Of a DNA stretch of 64,000 nt, positions 24,287 to 36,015 are shown in pieces. The stretch lies in NCBI GenBank assembly GCA_963921195.1, contig OY992540.1, positions 174,811,896 to 174,875,895 of the forward strand. The letters are read 5' to 3'. The notes beneath the pieces are model-generated. The model ran no database searches. It had not been told where the DNA came from and saw only the letters and a program-made list of their open reading frames with translations. The translations under genes were made by a program, and so were the position numbers. Origin of the DNA: Pegoplata infirma. Lineage: Eukaryota > Arthropoda > Insecta > Diptera > Anthomyiidae. Each line of letters starts with the position of its first letter. The stretch's first letter is position 1.

Positions 24287-25717
24287 TGTAACGTGCCGTT
24301 ACAAGGAAAACACTTTTACATATACCTCATCACTCTACTTGTACCCATACCCAATATCAAGTTGTTTGATAGTTAATAATAGCAAATAGTTAGTACTATC
24401 TCGCAATTCTCGTTGAGTTGGTCAAATTGTTATTTATAATGACAAAGTTTGACTGACTAAAACAACGAGAATCCAGTTGGAGTTCGTGCTATATTTCGTA
24501 CTACATACGTTGTATAACCGTAAGCCGACAAGATTCCTGTTCCCGACTCCGCCATATGCCGTAGTTGGTCCGTAGATTATACGAACGCCGATTATTGTTC
24601 GTATATAAGTTGTAGTTTGAAAGTATCTTACTAACCTGAACGCCGATTATTGTTCGTATTAGCCGCCGTATTTACTTACACGAACGCCGATTATTGTTCG
24701 TATTAGCCGCCGTATTTACTTATACGAACGCCGTTTATTGTTCGTATTTACTTTGTAGTTTTGAATGCATCTTACTAACCCGAACGCCGATTATTGTTCG
24801 TAGTAGCCATAGTATTTACTTACACGAACACCGTTTATTGTTCGTATTTACTTTGTAGTTTTTGAATGCATCTTACTAACCCGAACGCCGATTATTGTTC
24901 GTATTAGCCACCGTATTTACTAACCCGAACGCCGTTTATTGTTCGTATTTACTTTGTAGTTTTGAATGCATCTTACCAACCCGAACGCCGATTATTGTTC
25001 GTATTAGCCGCCGTATTTACTTACACGAACACCGTTTATTGTTCGTATTTACTTTATAGTTTTGAATACACCTTATTAACCCGAACGCCGATTATTGTTC
25101 GTATTAGCCATCGTATTTACTTACCCGAACGCCGTTTATTGTTCGCCTTTACTTTGTAGTTTGAAAGTATCTTACTAAACCGAACGCCGATTATTGTTCG
25201 CATTAGCCACCGTATTAACTTCCACGAACGCCGTTTATTGTTCGTATACATTTCACTAACACGAACGCCGTTTATCGTTCGTGTTCACTTCGTAGCTTTG
25301 CATTACTTAAGTAACCCGAACGCCGTTTATCGTTCGTTTTTGCTCAGTGGCATTACATCAACCTTTTTCAACCGAAGCGCCTGTTATTGTTCGTATTGGT
25401 AATCTTATAAACATACACGAACGACGTGTTTTGTTCGTCTGTTTGAGAGTCTGCAACCAACGCCGGGGTTGCCGACGACCTTGAAGCAAATCGTCATTGC
25501 CGAAGACGATCGAAGAGCCGATTGAATTTATATTAGCTTAAGTAGTATAAGACAACTAGGTTAAGATCTTGGTAATAAAGTTGTGTGCGAGATAAGATCG
25601 TACTTTTGTAGTTAAACCACAAAAGCATTCGTCTTTTATTTATTCAAAGGAAGCAGACCTTTGTCGAACCTGGACAGACTGAGCTCTATCCTAGCTGGAA
25701 AATAAAACTGCATCACA
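24287..25717 (+). repeat. 5' LTR of the gag-only element, with hairpin minisatellite
   Basis: A 1431-bp LTR. From about 24575 to 25440 it carries roughly 18 copies of CGAACGCCG(A/T)TTATTGTTCG with spacers of variable length. Each copy has inverted CGAAC/GTTCG arms able to form a small hairpin. Confidence 0.95.
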
Positions 25718-25719
25718 AA

Positions 25720-25740
25720 TGGCGCCCGAGCAGGGACTCG
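25720..25740 (+). promoter_or_regulatory. Primer-binding site of the gag-only element (tRNA-Lys type)
   Basis: TGGCGCCCGAGCAGGGACT begins 2 nt after the 5' LTR. It resembles the complement of a tRNA-Lys 3' end (TGGCGCCCGAACAGGGAC in many retroelements), with a G for A change. The exact tRNA isoacceptor is not settled. Confidence 0.82.
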
Positions 25741-25800
25741 TTTCCAACAACGCACCTTGTGGAGTTAGCCGAGTGTTACTCTATTCCTAGTGACCGATTA

Positions 25801-26694
25801 ATGTTTTCTTTATTGGAGATATTGAAGGACCGAGCATTGCAATGGTATCGGATATACCGTGGCGAAATCCGAACCTGGGAGGAGTTTAAGGTGAAATCAA
25901 TTCGTTTCTTTTTACCGAGGAAGTACCTGTCTGATATTGAGGAAGCGATATACAATCGTAAACAAGGCCGAAAAGAAAAAGCCAAGGATTTCGTTTTGGA
26001 GATACAGACTCTGATTCGGCGACACCCACAGCTGCGACAAATTGATAATACGGACAGAATATATGAAGGTCTGAGACCAGAATACCGATTGTATGTTCGG
26101 CGCCAAGATTTTAAATCCCTGGACGAACTTTTAGACCAAGTTTCTGAGTATGAGTCCCTTCGGCAGACTGAGGCTAAGGAGCAATCGCAGTTTGACGGGG
26201 TCAAAACACTCGATGTTACCTACTGCCGAACGACGCATTGTTGGCGCTGCAAAATAAAAGGACACTCGAGAAGGCAATGTCGTAACTCAATAAAAATTTT
26301 TTGCTCCAGATGTGGTGCCGACGGAATTTTGTCTAAGGATTGTCCATGTCCGGCAATCCTTGAAGCAAAGTCACACAAAGATGGTACAAACAAGTCAACG
26401 TCCAAAACAAACCAATTAGAGCTTAATCCGACACAAGTTCCAACATCACTCCACTTCGCCAGCTTAGTGGGAAATGTCAAAGTCAGAAAAGCACGAATTG
26501 TGCCAGAGACGACTATCATTGGGCAATCGGTTCAACCAACAAAAACAAGCCCAGATTATATTAAATCGAAGCCAGGGAAGTTAACAAGACCAGTCTATCA
26601 TCACTGTCATACAGACAAGGTATCCCTCACCCAGCAACGAGAAAATAAACATCTGAATAGATCCGGGCTATCAACTCTCCATCTAACAAAATAA
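25801..26694 (+). CDS. Gypsy-like Gag, N-terminally truncated (gag-only element)
   Basis: The frame is open from the PBS onwards, and the first in-frame ATG is 25801 (an earlier GTG is at 25759). Numbering from 25759, residues about 1-140 resemble the Gag capsid region of Ty3/Gypsy elements: hydrophobic helices around KDRALQWYR and RKEKAKDFVLEIQ, then SLDELLDQVSEYE. The first zinc knuckle is complete (C161, C164, H169, C174). The second has C182, C185 and C195 but Ile190 where His is expected, so it should not bind zinc normally. The C-terminal third is basic and Thr/Ser-rich. The Gag N-terminus seems lost, because the homologous core starts almost directly after the PBS. No pol frame follows; about 150 bp after the stop comes the PPT. 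Confidence 0.87.
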   Translation: MFSLLEILKDRALQWYRIYRGEIRTWEEFKVKSIRFFLPRKYLSDIEEAIYNRKQGRKEKAKDFVLEIQTLIRRHPQLRQIDNTDRIYEGLRPEYRLYVRRQDFKSLDELLDQVSEYESLRQTEAKEQSQFDGVKTLDVTYCRTTHCWRCKIKGHSRRQCRNSIKIFCSRCGADGILSKDCPCPAILEAKSHKDGTNKSTSKTNQLELNPTQVPTSLHFASLVGNVKVRKARIVPETTIIGQSVQPTKTSPDYIKSKPGKLTRPVYHHCHTDKVSLTQQRENKHLNRSGLSTLHLTK

Positions 26695-26830
26695 TTCATC
26701 AACACACGTCACAATCGAGCCGAAGCACTTAACAGTTCGGTAAAAGTTACCTTCGGAACTCGAGCAGTGCAATAGTTTTCGTTTCTTTGGTAAGGGGGAA
26801 AAAATAATCACAAACATTATTTTTTTTTAA

Positions 26831-26843
26831 AGTAGGGGGGGAA
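26831..26843 (+). promoter_or_regulatory. Polypurine tract of the gag-only element
   Basis: AGTAGGGGGGGAA immediately precedes the 3' LTR at 26844, matching the position and composition of a plus-strand primer. Confidence 0.85.
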
Positions 26844-28269
26844 TGTAACGTGCCGTTACAAGGAAAACACTTTTACATATACCTCATCACTCTACTTGTA
26901 CCCATACCCAATATCAAGTTGTTTGATAGTTAATAATAGCAAATAGTTAGTACTATCTCGCAATTCTCGTTGAGTTGGTCAAATTGTTATTTATAATGAC
27001 AAAGTTTGACTGACTAAAACAACGAGAATCCAGTTGGAGTTCGTGCTATATTTCGTACTACATACGTTGTATAACCGTAAGCCGACAAGATTCCTGTTCC
27101 CGACTCCGCCATATGCCGTAGTTGGTCCGTAGATTATACGAACGCCGATTATTGTTCGTATATAAGTTGTAGTTTGAAAGTATCTTACTAACCTGAACGC
27201 CGATTATTGTTCGTATTAGCCGCCGTATTTACTTACACGAACGCCGATTATTGTTCGTATTAGCCGCCGTATTTACTTATACGAACGCCGTTTATTGTTC
27301 GTATTTACTTTGTAGTTTTGAATGCATCTTACTAACCCGAACGCCGATTATTGTTCGTAGTAGCCATAGTATTTACTTACACGAACACCGTTTATTGTTC
27401 GTATTTACTTTGTAGTTTTTGAATGCATCTTACTAACCCGAACGCCGATTATTGTTCGTATTAGCCACCGTATTTACTAACCCGAACGCCGTTTATTGTT
27501 CGTATTTACTTTGTAGTTTTGAATGCATCTTACCAACCCGAACGCCGATTATTGTTCGTATTAGCCGCCGTATTTACTTACACGAACACCGTTTATTGTT
27601 CGTATTTACTTTATAGTTTTGAATACACCTTATTAACCCGAACGCCGATTATTGTTCGTATTAGCCATCGTATTTACTTACCCGAACGCCGTTTATTGTT
27701 CGCCTTTACTTTGTAGTTTGAAAGTATCTTACTAAACCGAACGCCGATTATTGTTCGCATTAGCCACCGTATTAACTTCCACGAACGCCGTTTATTGTTC
27801 GTATACATTTCACTAACACGAACGCCGTTTATCGTTCGTGTTCACTTCGTAGCTTTGCATTACTTAAGTAACCCGAACGCCGTTTATCGTTCGTTTTTGC
27901 TCAGTGGCATTACATCAACCTTTTTCAACCGAAGCGCCTGTTATTGTTCGTATTGGTAATCTTATAAACATACACGAACGACGTGTTTTGTTCGTCTGTT
28001 TGAGAGTCTGCAACCAACGCCGGGGTTGCCGACGACCTTGAAGCAAATCGTCATTGCCGAAGACGATCGCCGATTGAATTTATATTAGCTTAAGTAGTAT
28101 AAGACAACTAGGTTAAGATCTTGGTAATAAAGTTGTGTGCGAGATAAGATCGTACTTTTGTAGTTAAACCACAAAAGCATTCGTCTTTTATTTATTCAAA
28201 GGAAGCAGACCTTTGTCGAACCTGGACAGACTGAGCTCTATCCTAGCTGGAAAATAAAACTGCATCACA
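26844..28269 (+). repeat. 3' LTR of the gag-only element
   Basis: 1426 bp, collinear with the 5' LTR including the hairpin minisatellite, and lacking 5 nt (AAGAG) near the GACGATCG string. The duplicated 65-codon frames at 24962 and 27519 are LTR repeats, not genes. Confidence 0.95.
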
Positions 28270-28423
28270 AATGGTAAATTTTAAATGAAACATTGTTAAA
28301 CATTGTTTTTATTAATCTTTTAATAGTTTTAAAAAAATAAATTTTAATTGTTTTTTTACTTTATAAAAAACAACAACAGCTGATAAAAAATCGTGTGCAG
28401 CGTTGTAAAAAAAGCATTAGGGA

Positions 28424-28960
28424 CAATGATGGGTACCAATACCTTTTCGATACCAATACCCGTTAATACCAATTCAAATTGAAACCAATACCAATTAAAA
28501 ACCAATACCTTTATTTGTGCGATACCAATACCGATAAAAAACCAATACCGATTCCCCACTACCAATACCAATTAAAAACCAATACTTTTATTCTTCAAAA
28601 CCAATACCAATAAAAAACCAATACCAATTCATTTTTTTCTACTTTCGTATCGGTTTTGTTTCGGTTTTTTGTATTCTTATTTTCGTTTGTTCTAATCAAT
28701 GATGGGTACCAATACCTTTTCGATACCAATACCCGTTAATACCAATTCAAATTGAAAACCAATACCAATTAAAAACCAATACCTTTATTTGTGCGATACC
28801 AATACCGATAAAAACCCAATACCGATTCCCCACTACCAATACCAATTAAAAACCAATACTTTTATTCTTCAAAACCAATACCAATAAAAAACCAATACCA
28901 AATCATTTTTTTCTACTTTCGTATCGGTTTTGTTTCGGTTTTTTGTATTCTTATTTTCGT
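28424..28960. repeat. CCAATACC-rich terminal region, tandemly duplicated
   Basis: Two direct copies of about 270 bp (28424-28696, 28697-28960) consist of variants of ACCAATACC and AAAAACCAATACC. Related blocks close the units at about 31930-32170 and 39410-39650, so the element termini are subterminal repeat arrays. Confidence 0.9.
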
Positions 28961-31900
28961 ATGTTTTAATTGTGACGTCAAACATTTTCTTTCCATCACA
29001 TTATTAGATTTTACCTGACTAACGAATTGCAAAAGATGTTACATCGATCAGTAATCGTTTGCATGCAATGTCACATAACAAAAAGAAGTTAGCTACTTGA
29101 ATTTTAAAAGCCATAAAAACATAAAAGAAATATTTTTTGTCACGGTTTTTATGACCCCTAATAAAAGTAGATCTTAAAAAATTTAGACCTTTTCTGTGAT
29201 GAAATTTTTTCTTTTGCAAACATTGCTAATATTTGATATATGTATATTGAATGTCACTGCACGCTTCTTTGCGTTGTAAAAAAAAAATACTAATGTCCTT
29301 TTTTGGAAATTCCAAAATTTTAATCAAGCAGACGTTACAAAATTTTATGTCACAACACCAGAATCCAGAAAAAAAATTTATTGTTTTATTAGAGGCACAG
29401 TCATATTATATAAGAATTTAAGAACGCATAATTTGCAGTTCACACTTGCTATTTTTGAGAGTTTAAGGGCTACGTGCTTAAAATATTCTTTTTTCTGTAT
29501 CCATTATGTTTTTATTCTGTTACTGCACAGAAAATAATATCGTATATTTTATTTTAATTAAAATTTTAATTGTTTTTTAATTTAATATTAATTAAACTTT
29601 TAATTAATATAATTAATTGTTTAATTAAATTTTTAACTTTATTTTAATTAATATTTTAATTGTTTTCAAATTTAATATCAATTAAGTATTTAATTTATAT
29701 AATTAAATGTTTAATTAAATTTCTAGCTTTACTTATTTTTTTTTGTTTTGTTTTCCGTGTGTGTGCCAGTGTGTGTTTTTCTCTTGCATTGTATTACATA
29801 CAAAAAAAATATATAAGTATAAAAAGTTTGTTGAAAGTTTTTTTTATTTTTCACATAGGTTTTTGAATTCTCATTTTGTTTATAGTTTTATGTGTATGTA
29901 TATGAAAGGTTTATAATCAACTTTATAAAATCATCTCACTGATTATGTCTTTACGGCATAAATAAATTTGGTAAAGTTTGAAGAAATATTTTTGTTAAAC
30001 TATTTTGTTCAAAAAGAATGTTTTTACAAATTATTTTTTTTAATTAAATAAATATCCATTTATTTTTAATTAACGATATACAAATATTTTTAATTTATTT
30101 GCGCATTTTAGTGATTGGTCCGGATTTAATTAATTTTTTAATTAAATTTACGATTTTTTTAATTAAATATTTTTTTTTATTTTTTTCTGTGTGGCGTTTT
30201 GTTAAACAACTTGTTTAAGGTCGTAAGTGTGAACCCCATATAAGAAAAAAATTGACCCGTGTAATCGCAATTGGCAAAAGATCTAAAATCGAAAAAGGGC
30301 CCCCTGCATGATAACCCATTTCGATCACCTTTTTCAAAAAAATATTTATGTATGAAAAGGATGAAGTAAAGGTATATTTTGTTACAAATGTTAAGTCTCA
30401 TCTTTCTGCAATTAAAAAATATCTCCCCTTGACCACCGGAATTTATATGCGCATTAAATGCAATGTGCATCAGCACAGAAATTGTTTCAAGCAAAAACGA
30501 AAAATTTGCATTTTTTTAGTTTAGGCTTTTATTTTTTTTATTAATTAATATTATTTTTTTTTAAGATTTATTTTATTATCAAATTCCACTAATTGTAACA
30601 TTTTGAAACTATTTTGAAAATAACGAAATAAATTAATAAAATAGCAAATAAAATCAAATATTAAAATTGCATAAAAAGTTCTGGAATAACGGAACATTAA
30701 AATTTTTTTTACAAGAGTTTTGAGATCAGCCGGTGCTAATTTTACTAAATAGGTACATTTTAAAAAAAAAAAAATGAATCTTTGTCCAAAATGGGTTAAG
30801 CATGTACTATTTAGTTTAAAGTTTGACTTGGTTCTGAATGCAAATACTGCAAAAAAATATTTTTTTTTTAAAAGGGGATTTTCAAAAAAAAAAAAAAAAC
30901 ATCCCTCACGCAAAAATTCGACTCACTCTCTAGACACTCACTCAGAATTTTTCAACTCACAATCACGTGATTTAAATGAAAATCACTTTTTTGAGTCACG
31001 CAAATCACGGGACCAGCGACCATCTTCAATTCAAATACATAAACAAGAGACAAGTGTCTTTTCATTTGTTTAATCTATAACATCTGTAAATTTTATTTAA
31101 AATGAAGTGTCCACCCTTGAAAAAGTTTCCTTGTAGGTCTGAATCCAAAAAGTTTCAAGGCACTTATTTATTACCTTAATAAAGTCACTTGACTTAAATG
31201 AAAATCCCTCTATAACCAAATGATTTAAATGAAAATCACTCACGCTCACGCGTGAATCACGGGACCAGAGACACTCACTCAGAATTTTTCAACTCACAAT
31301 CACGTGATTTAAATGAAAATCACTTTTTTGAGTTACACAATTCACGGGACCAGCGACCATCTCCAATTCAAATACTTAAACAAAAGGCAAGTGTCTCTTC
31401 ATTTGATTCATCTATAACATCTGTAAATTTTGTTAAAAATGAAGTGTCCACCCTGAAATAGTTTCCTTGTGGGTCCGATTTCAAAAAGTTTCAAGTCACT
31501 TATTTATTACCCTAATATAGTACTTAATTTAAATGAAAATCACTCTATAATCACGTGATTTAAATAAAAATCGCTCACGCCTGAATCACGTGGTTTTTTG
31601 AGTTACGCAAATTACGGGACCATAGACCATCTCTAATTTAAATACATAAACAAAAGACAAGTTTCTCTTCATTTGTTTCATCTATAACATCTGTAAATTT
31701 TATTAAAAATGATGTGTCCACCCTGAAATAGTTTCCTTGTAGGTCCGATTTCAAAACTTGCAAGGCACTTATTTATTACCTTAATATAGGCTTATGTTCT
31801 GAATTTCAAAAAAATCGGTTAACATTTACGACCTGTAGAGACTTTTGGCCAAAAAACCTACCATCTCGCCCCAGTGTGCACTGTGGGGCGGACAGAAGGA

Positions 31901-32172
31901 CGACTTACGTTAAATTAATTAATATTAACGACAAAACCTTTTGCATACAAATACCAAAACCGATATAAGATAAATACCAATACTTATTAAAAACCGATAC
32001 CGATTCGAGGCTAAAACCAATACCAATACCCAATACCTAAATAATTCAAAACCAATACCGAAACCTATACCAATTCAACAAAAAATGAAAACCAATACCT
32101 ATACCAATACTAATATAATTTTAAAAACCAATACCAATACCAATACTTTTATCGAATTGGTACCCATCCTTG
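28697..32172. repeat. Composite hAT unit 1
   Basis: From about 28963 it matches unit 2 at an offset of 3210 bp. It lacks the five insertions of unit 2 and carries its own MITE at 29526-30191. It supplies clean empty sites near 30720, 30754, 30928, 31163 and 31167. The interior includes TCACG/CGTGA-rich DNA (about 30900-31600) with three degenerate internal repeats. Confidence 0.9.
29526..30191. mobile_element. MITE with CACAGAAAA ends at a TG site (666 bp)
   Basis: The ends are CACAGAAAATAAT and TTTTTTTCTGTG. TG occurs on both sides (29524-29525, 30192-30193), and unit 2 near 32725 and the related segment at 63318 read TG at the empty site. The interior is almost entirely A, T and TTAATTAA-type strings. 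Confidence 0.85.
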
Positions 32173-33248
32173 GTTCTAATTATGACGTCAAACATTTTCT
32201 TTTCATCACATTATTGGGTTTTACCTGACTAACGAATTGCAAAAGATGTTACATCGATCAGTAATCGTTTGCATGCAATGTCACATAACAAAAAGAAGTT
32301 AGCTACTTGAATTTTAAAAGCCATAAAAACATAAAAGAAATATTTTTTGTCAAGGTTTTTATGACCCCTAATAAAAGTAGATCTTAAAAAATTTAGACCT
32401 TTTCTGTGATGAAATTTTTTCTTTTGCACATTGTTAATAATATGTACATTGAATGTCACTGCACTCTTCTGTGCGTTGTAAAAAAATTACTAAAGTCCTT
32501 TTTTGGAAATTCCAAAATTTTAATCAAGCAGACGTTACAAAATTTTATGTCACAACACCAGAATCCAGAAAAAAAAAATTATTGTTTTATTAGAGGCACA
32601 GTCATATTATATAAGAATTTAAGAACGCATAATGTACAGTTCACACTTGCTATTTTTGAGAGTTTAAGGTCTACGTGTTTGAAAAATTCTTTTTTCTGTA
32701 TCCATTACGTTTTTATTCTGTTACTGGTGTTTTGTTTAAGGTCGTAAGTGTGAACCCCATATAAGAAAAAAATTGATCCGTGTAATCGCAATTGGCAAAA
32801 GATCTAAAATGAAAAATGGGCCCCTGCATGATAACCCATTTCGATTACCTTTTCAAAAAGATATTTATGTATGAAAAGAATGAAGTTCAGGTATATTTTG
32901 TTACAAATGTTAAGTCTCATCTTTCAGCAATTAAAAAATATCTCCCCTTGACCACCGGAATTTATATGTGCATTAAATGCAATGTGCATCAGCACAGAAA
33001 TTGTTTCAAGCAAAAACGAAAAATTTGCATTTTTTTTAGTTTAGGCTTTTAATTTTTTTATTAATTAATATTAATTTTGTTTAGATTTAATTTATTATCA
33101 AATTCCACTAATTTAAACATTTTGAAACTATTTATTTTGAAAATAACGAAATAAATTAATAAAATAGCAAATAAATCCAAATATTAAAATTGCATAAAAA
33201 GTTGAAATACGGGCTTTTCTGGAATAACGGAACATTAAAATTTTTTTA

Positions 33249-33545
33249 AGGCGTGATTAGACGAGAGAGAATTCCCCTAGATTTAAAGTAAAAAACAACT
33301 CTGTGGTAACTTTTAAAATTGGAATGTCAAATAAAATTTTATTATATATTTTTTATTTACTTTAATTCGGTTTCCAATCCACAAATTATTGACTAAATGT
33401 GCGAAAACAAATAATAATATTATGAAAATGGTAAGCAAAAACAAGTATTATCGAAATGAGATTTGACACAAAGTCAAAAGTATATTACCACAGAGTTGTG
33501 TTTTACTTTAAATCTAGGGGTTTTCTCTCCCGTCTAAACGCGCCT
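33249..33545. mobile_element. Harbinger-like MITE (297 bp, TSD TTA)
   Basis: Inverted repeats of about 60 bp begin AGGCGTGATTAGACGAGAGA and AGGCGCGTTTAGACGGGAGA. TTA flanks at 33246-33248 and 33546-33548. Unit 1 (near 30719) gives the empty site. The 3-bp TTA target fits PIF/Harbinger. Confidence 0.9.
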
Positions 33546-33592
33546 TTACAAGAGTTTTGAGATCAGCCGGTGCTAATTTTACTAAATAGGTA

Positions 33593-35867
33593 CACAGAAA
33601 ATAAAATGATAAAATTCAAGTCAACAAACAGCAATTGTGAATGTCCTAAACTGATATCAACCAAACATTTAGTAAAAACGGCTCCCGTTAGTCAATAATA
33701 CAAAAATTCGATTTTGTTTTCAACAAACTACGTCAAATAATTTTATTTCAAAATAAAAGGGGAATTTCAACAAATTATTAGTGGCAGTTTGTCAATGAGA
33801 CAAAATAAAATATTTTTTTAACTTTCAAATAACCCGTTTGTTATTAATGTTCAATAATTTGTAAATAAAACAGATTTTTTTTTAACAATTTTTGTCAATA
33901 AACGACTTTGTCAAATAAAAGTCATATTTTCAACAATTTATATCAATAAATACAAAGAACTTTGTCAATCTAACAATATTGTAATTTTTTTTTTTAACAA
34001 TTGCTGTCTATAAAGAATTTGGTAGCTTTTGTAAAGTATAAAACAGAAACACAAACATACTATAACAACAACATGCTCTCTCTCGTCGTGTAGTTTGTTT
34101 TTTATTTGTGCCTGTACTTCTTTTTAAAAAAGCAATGAAAAAAGAAGACAATTTAAAAAAATTATTATGAATTTAGTTTTATCTGAGCTAGCAAGGGGTA
34201 CGGCAGCAATTGAAATTATTTCATAGGAAATATTATTACAAAAATGTATTTCGGAAACAAATTAATCTTTTTATATCAAGTTTTTGTTTTGTTAACTATT
34301 GTTTTGTTTTTGCCTGTATATTTTTGGAATAATTTTTTTTACAGAATTTGCTTTCCAAGTTTTTACATAGAAAATAAAATCATAAAATTCAAGTCAACAA
34401 ACAGCAATTGTGAATGTCTTATACTGATATCAACCAAACATTTAGTAAAAACGGCTCCCGTTAGTCAATAATACAAAAATTCGATTTTGTTTTTAACAAA
34501 CTACGTCAAATAATTTTATTTCAAAATAAAAGGGAAATTTCAACAAATTATTAGTGGCAGTTTGTCAATAAGACAAAATAAAATAATTTTTTAACTTTCA
34601 AATAACCCGTTTGTTATTAATGTTCAAGAATTTGTAAATAAAACAGATTTTTTCAACTATTTATGTCAATAAACGACTTTGTCAAATAAAAGTCATATTT
34701 TCAACAATTTAAATCAATAAATATAAAGAACTTTGTCAATCTAACAAAATCGTAAATTTATTTTTAACAATTGCTGTCTATAAAGAATTTGGTAGCTTTT
34801 GTAAAGTATAAATCAAAAACACAAACAAACTTTAGCGACAACATGCTCTCTCTCGTCGTGTAGTTTGTTTTTTATTTGTGCCTGTACTTCTTTTTAAAAA
34901 AGCAAGCAATGAAAAAAGAAGACAATTAAAAAAAAAAAAAACTATTATGAATTTAGTTTTATCTGAGCTAGCAAGGGGTACGGCAGCAATTGAAATTATT
35001 TCATAGAAAATATTATTAAAAAATGTATTTCGAAAACAAATTAATCTTTTTATATAAACATTTTGTTTTGTTAACTATTGTTTTGTTTTTGCCTTTATAT
35101 TTTTGGAATAATTTTTTTACAGGATTTGCTTTCCAAGTTTTTACCGATTGCTATGTTTGTCTAAAACGAAACTAAAACATGTGTATATAAAAAAGAAAGA
35201 AATAAAGAACAAACGAAAGAAAAAGAATTTTCAACATAAGACAAAAACGGTAAAACGATAGAAGTAAAATACATTCTTAAGTGTTATAAAAAAGAATATT
35301 GACTAACAAAATACTTTTGTTTAATTTCAATATTAATACTCTCTTAAATTTATCTCGATTTTTAATCAATTTATTTTTATTTTTTTTTTTCTATAAAAAA
35401 GAAATTTTAATTTGTCAATACAACTAATACTGTTGGTTGATATCACAAATTCGTTTGTTGAATTCCTTTACCATATCAACAAATGACGTTTGTGTTTGTT
35501 GAATTTCTTTGTTGAAAACAAAATTTATTTTTTTTTCTTTTGTTAGATCAACAAATTACGTTTCGTGTTTGTTGAATTTCTTTGTTGAAAACAAAATTTA
35601 TTTTTTTTCTTTTGTTAGATCAACAAATTACGTTTTGTGTTTGTTGAATTTCTTTGTTGAAAAAAAATTTAAGATTTTGTACGTTTGTCAATACAAATAA
35701 TAATTTAGGAGAACTATTACAAACTCATTTATCAATTGTTTTTTCAACAATTAATATTTACAAACGTTAGTTGATATTACAAATTTCCGTATAGGAGCAC
35801 TTTCAGTGAAAAATTTAATTGTATTCACAAATATGGGGGTCAATATAACAATTCGTTTTTTTCTGTG
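33593..35867. mobile_element. TA-flanked MITE, CACAGAAAA ends, with a 772-bp internal tandem duplication
   Basis: The ends are CACAGAAAATAAAATG and TTTTTTTCTGTG. TA flanks at 33591-33592 and 35868-35869, with the empty site at 30754-30755. Positions 33597-34368 and 34369 to about 35146 are direct copies at a 772-bp offset. The right third holds shorter repeats around 35450-35680. Confidence 0.9.
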
Positions 35868-36015
35868 TACCTTTTTCCAAAAGCATGTACTATTTAGTTT
35901 AAAGTTTGACTTAATTCTGAATGCAAATACTGCTAAAAAATATATTTTTTTTTAAAAGGGGTTTTTCAAAAAAAAAAAACATCCCTCACGCAAAAATTCG
36001 ACTCACTCTCTAGAT

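Larger units (their letters stand above)
24287..28269 (+). mobile_element. Gag-only LTR retrotransposon with 1.43-kb LTRs (4-bp TSD AATG)
   Basis: LTRs lie at 24287-25717 and 26844-28269, beginning TGTAACG and ending CACA. AATG flanks at 24283-24286 and 28270-28273. The LTRs look identical apart from a 5-nt indel near the 3' end, so the copy is very young. The internal region is only about 1.13 kb: PBS, a 5'-truncated gag and a PPT. No protease, RT or integrase is present. It must be mobilised in trans, and its layout matches TR-GAG-type non-autonomous elements. Confidence 0.94.

Noticed and set aside
24575..25440. CRISPR-like array of palindromic repeats with spacers
   Set aside because: Spacers vary little and resemble each other, and the array is duplicated exactly in both LTRs of a retrotransposon.
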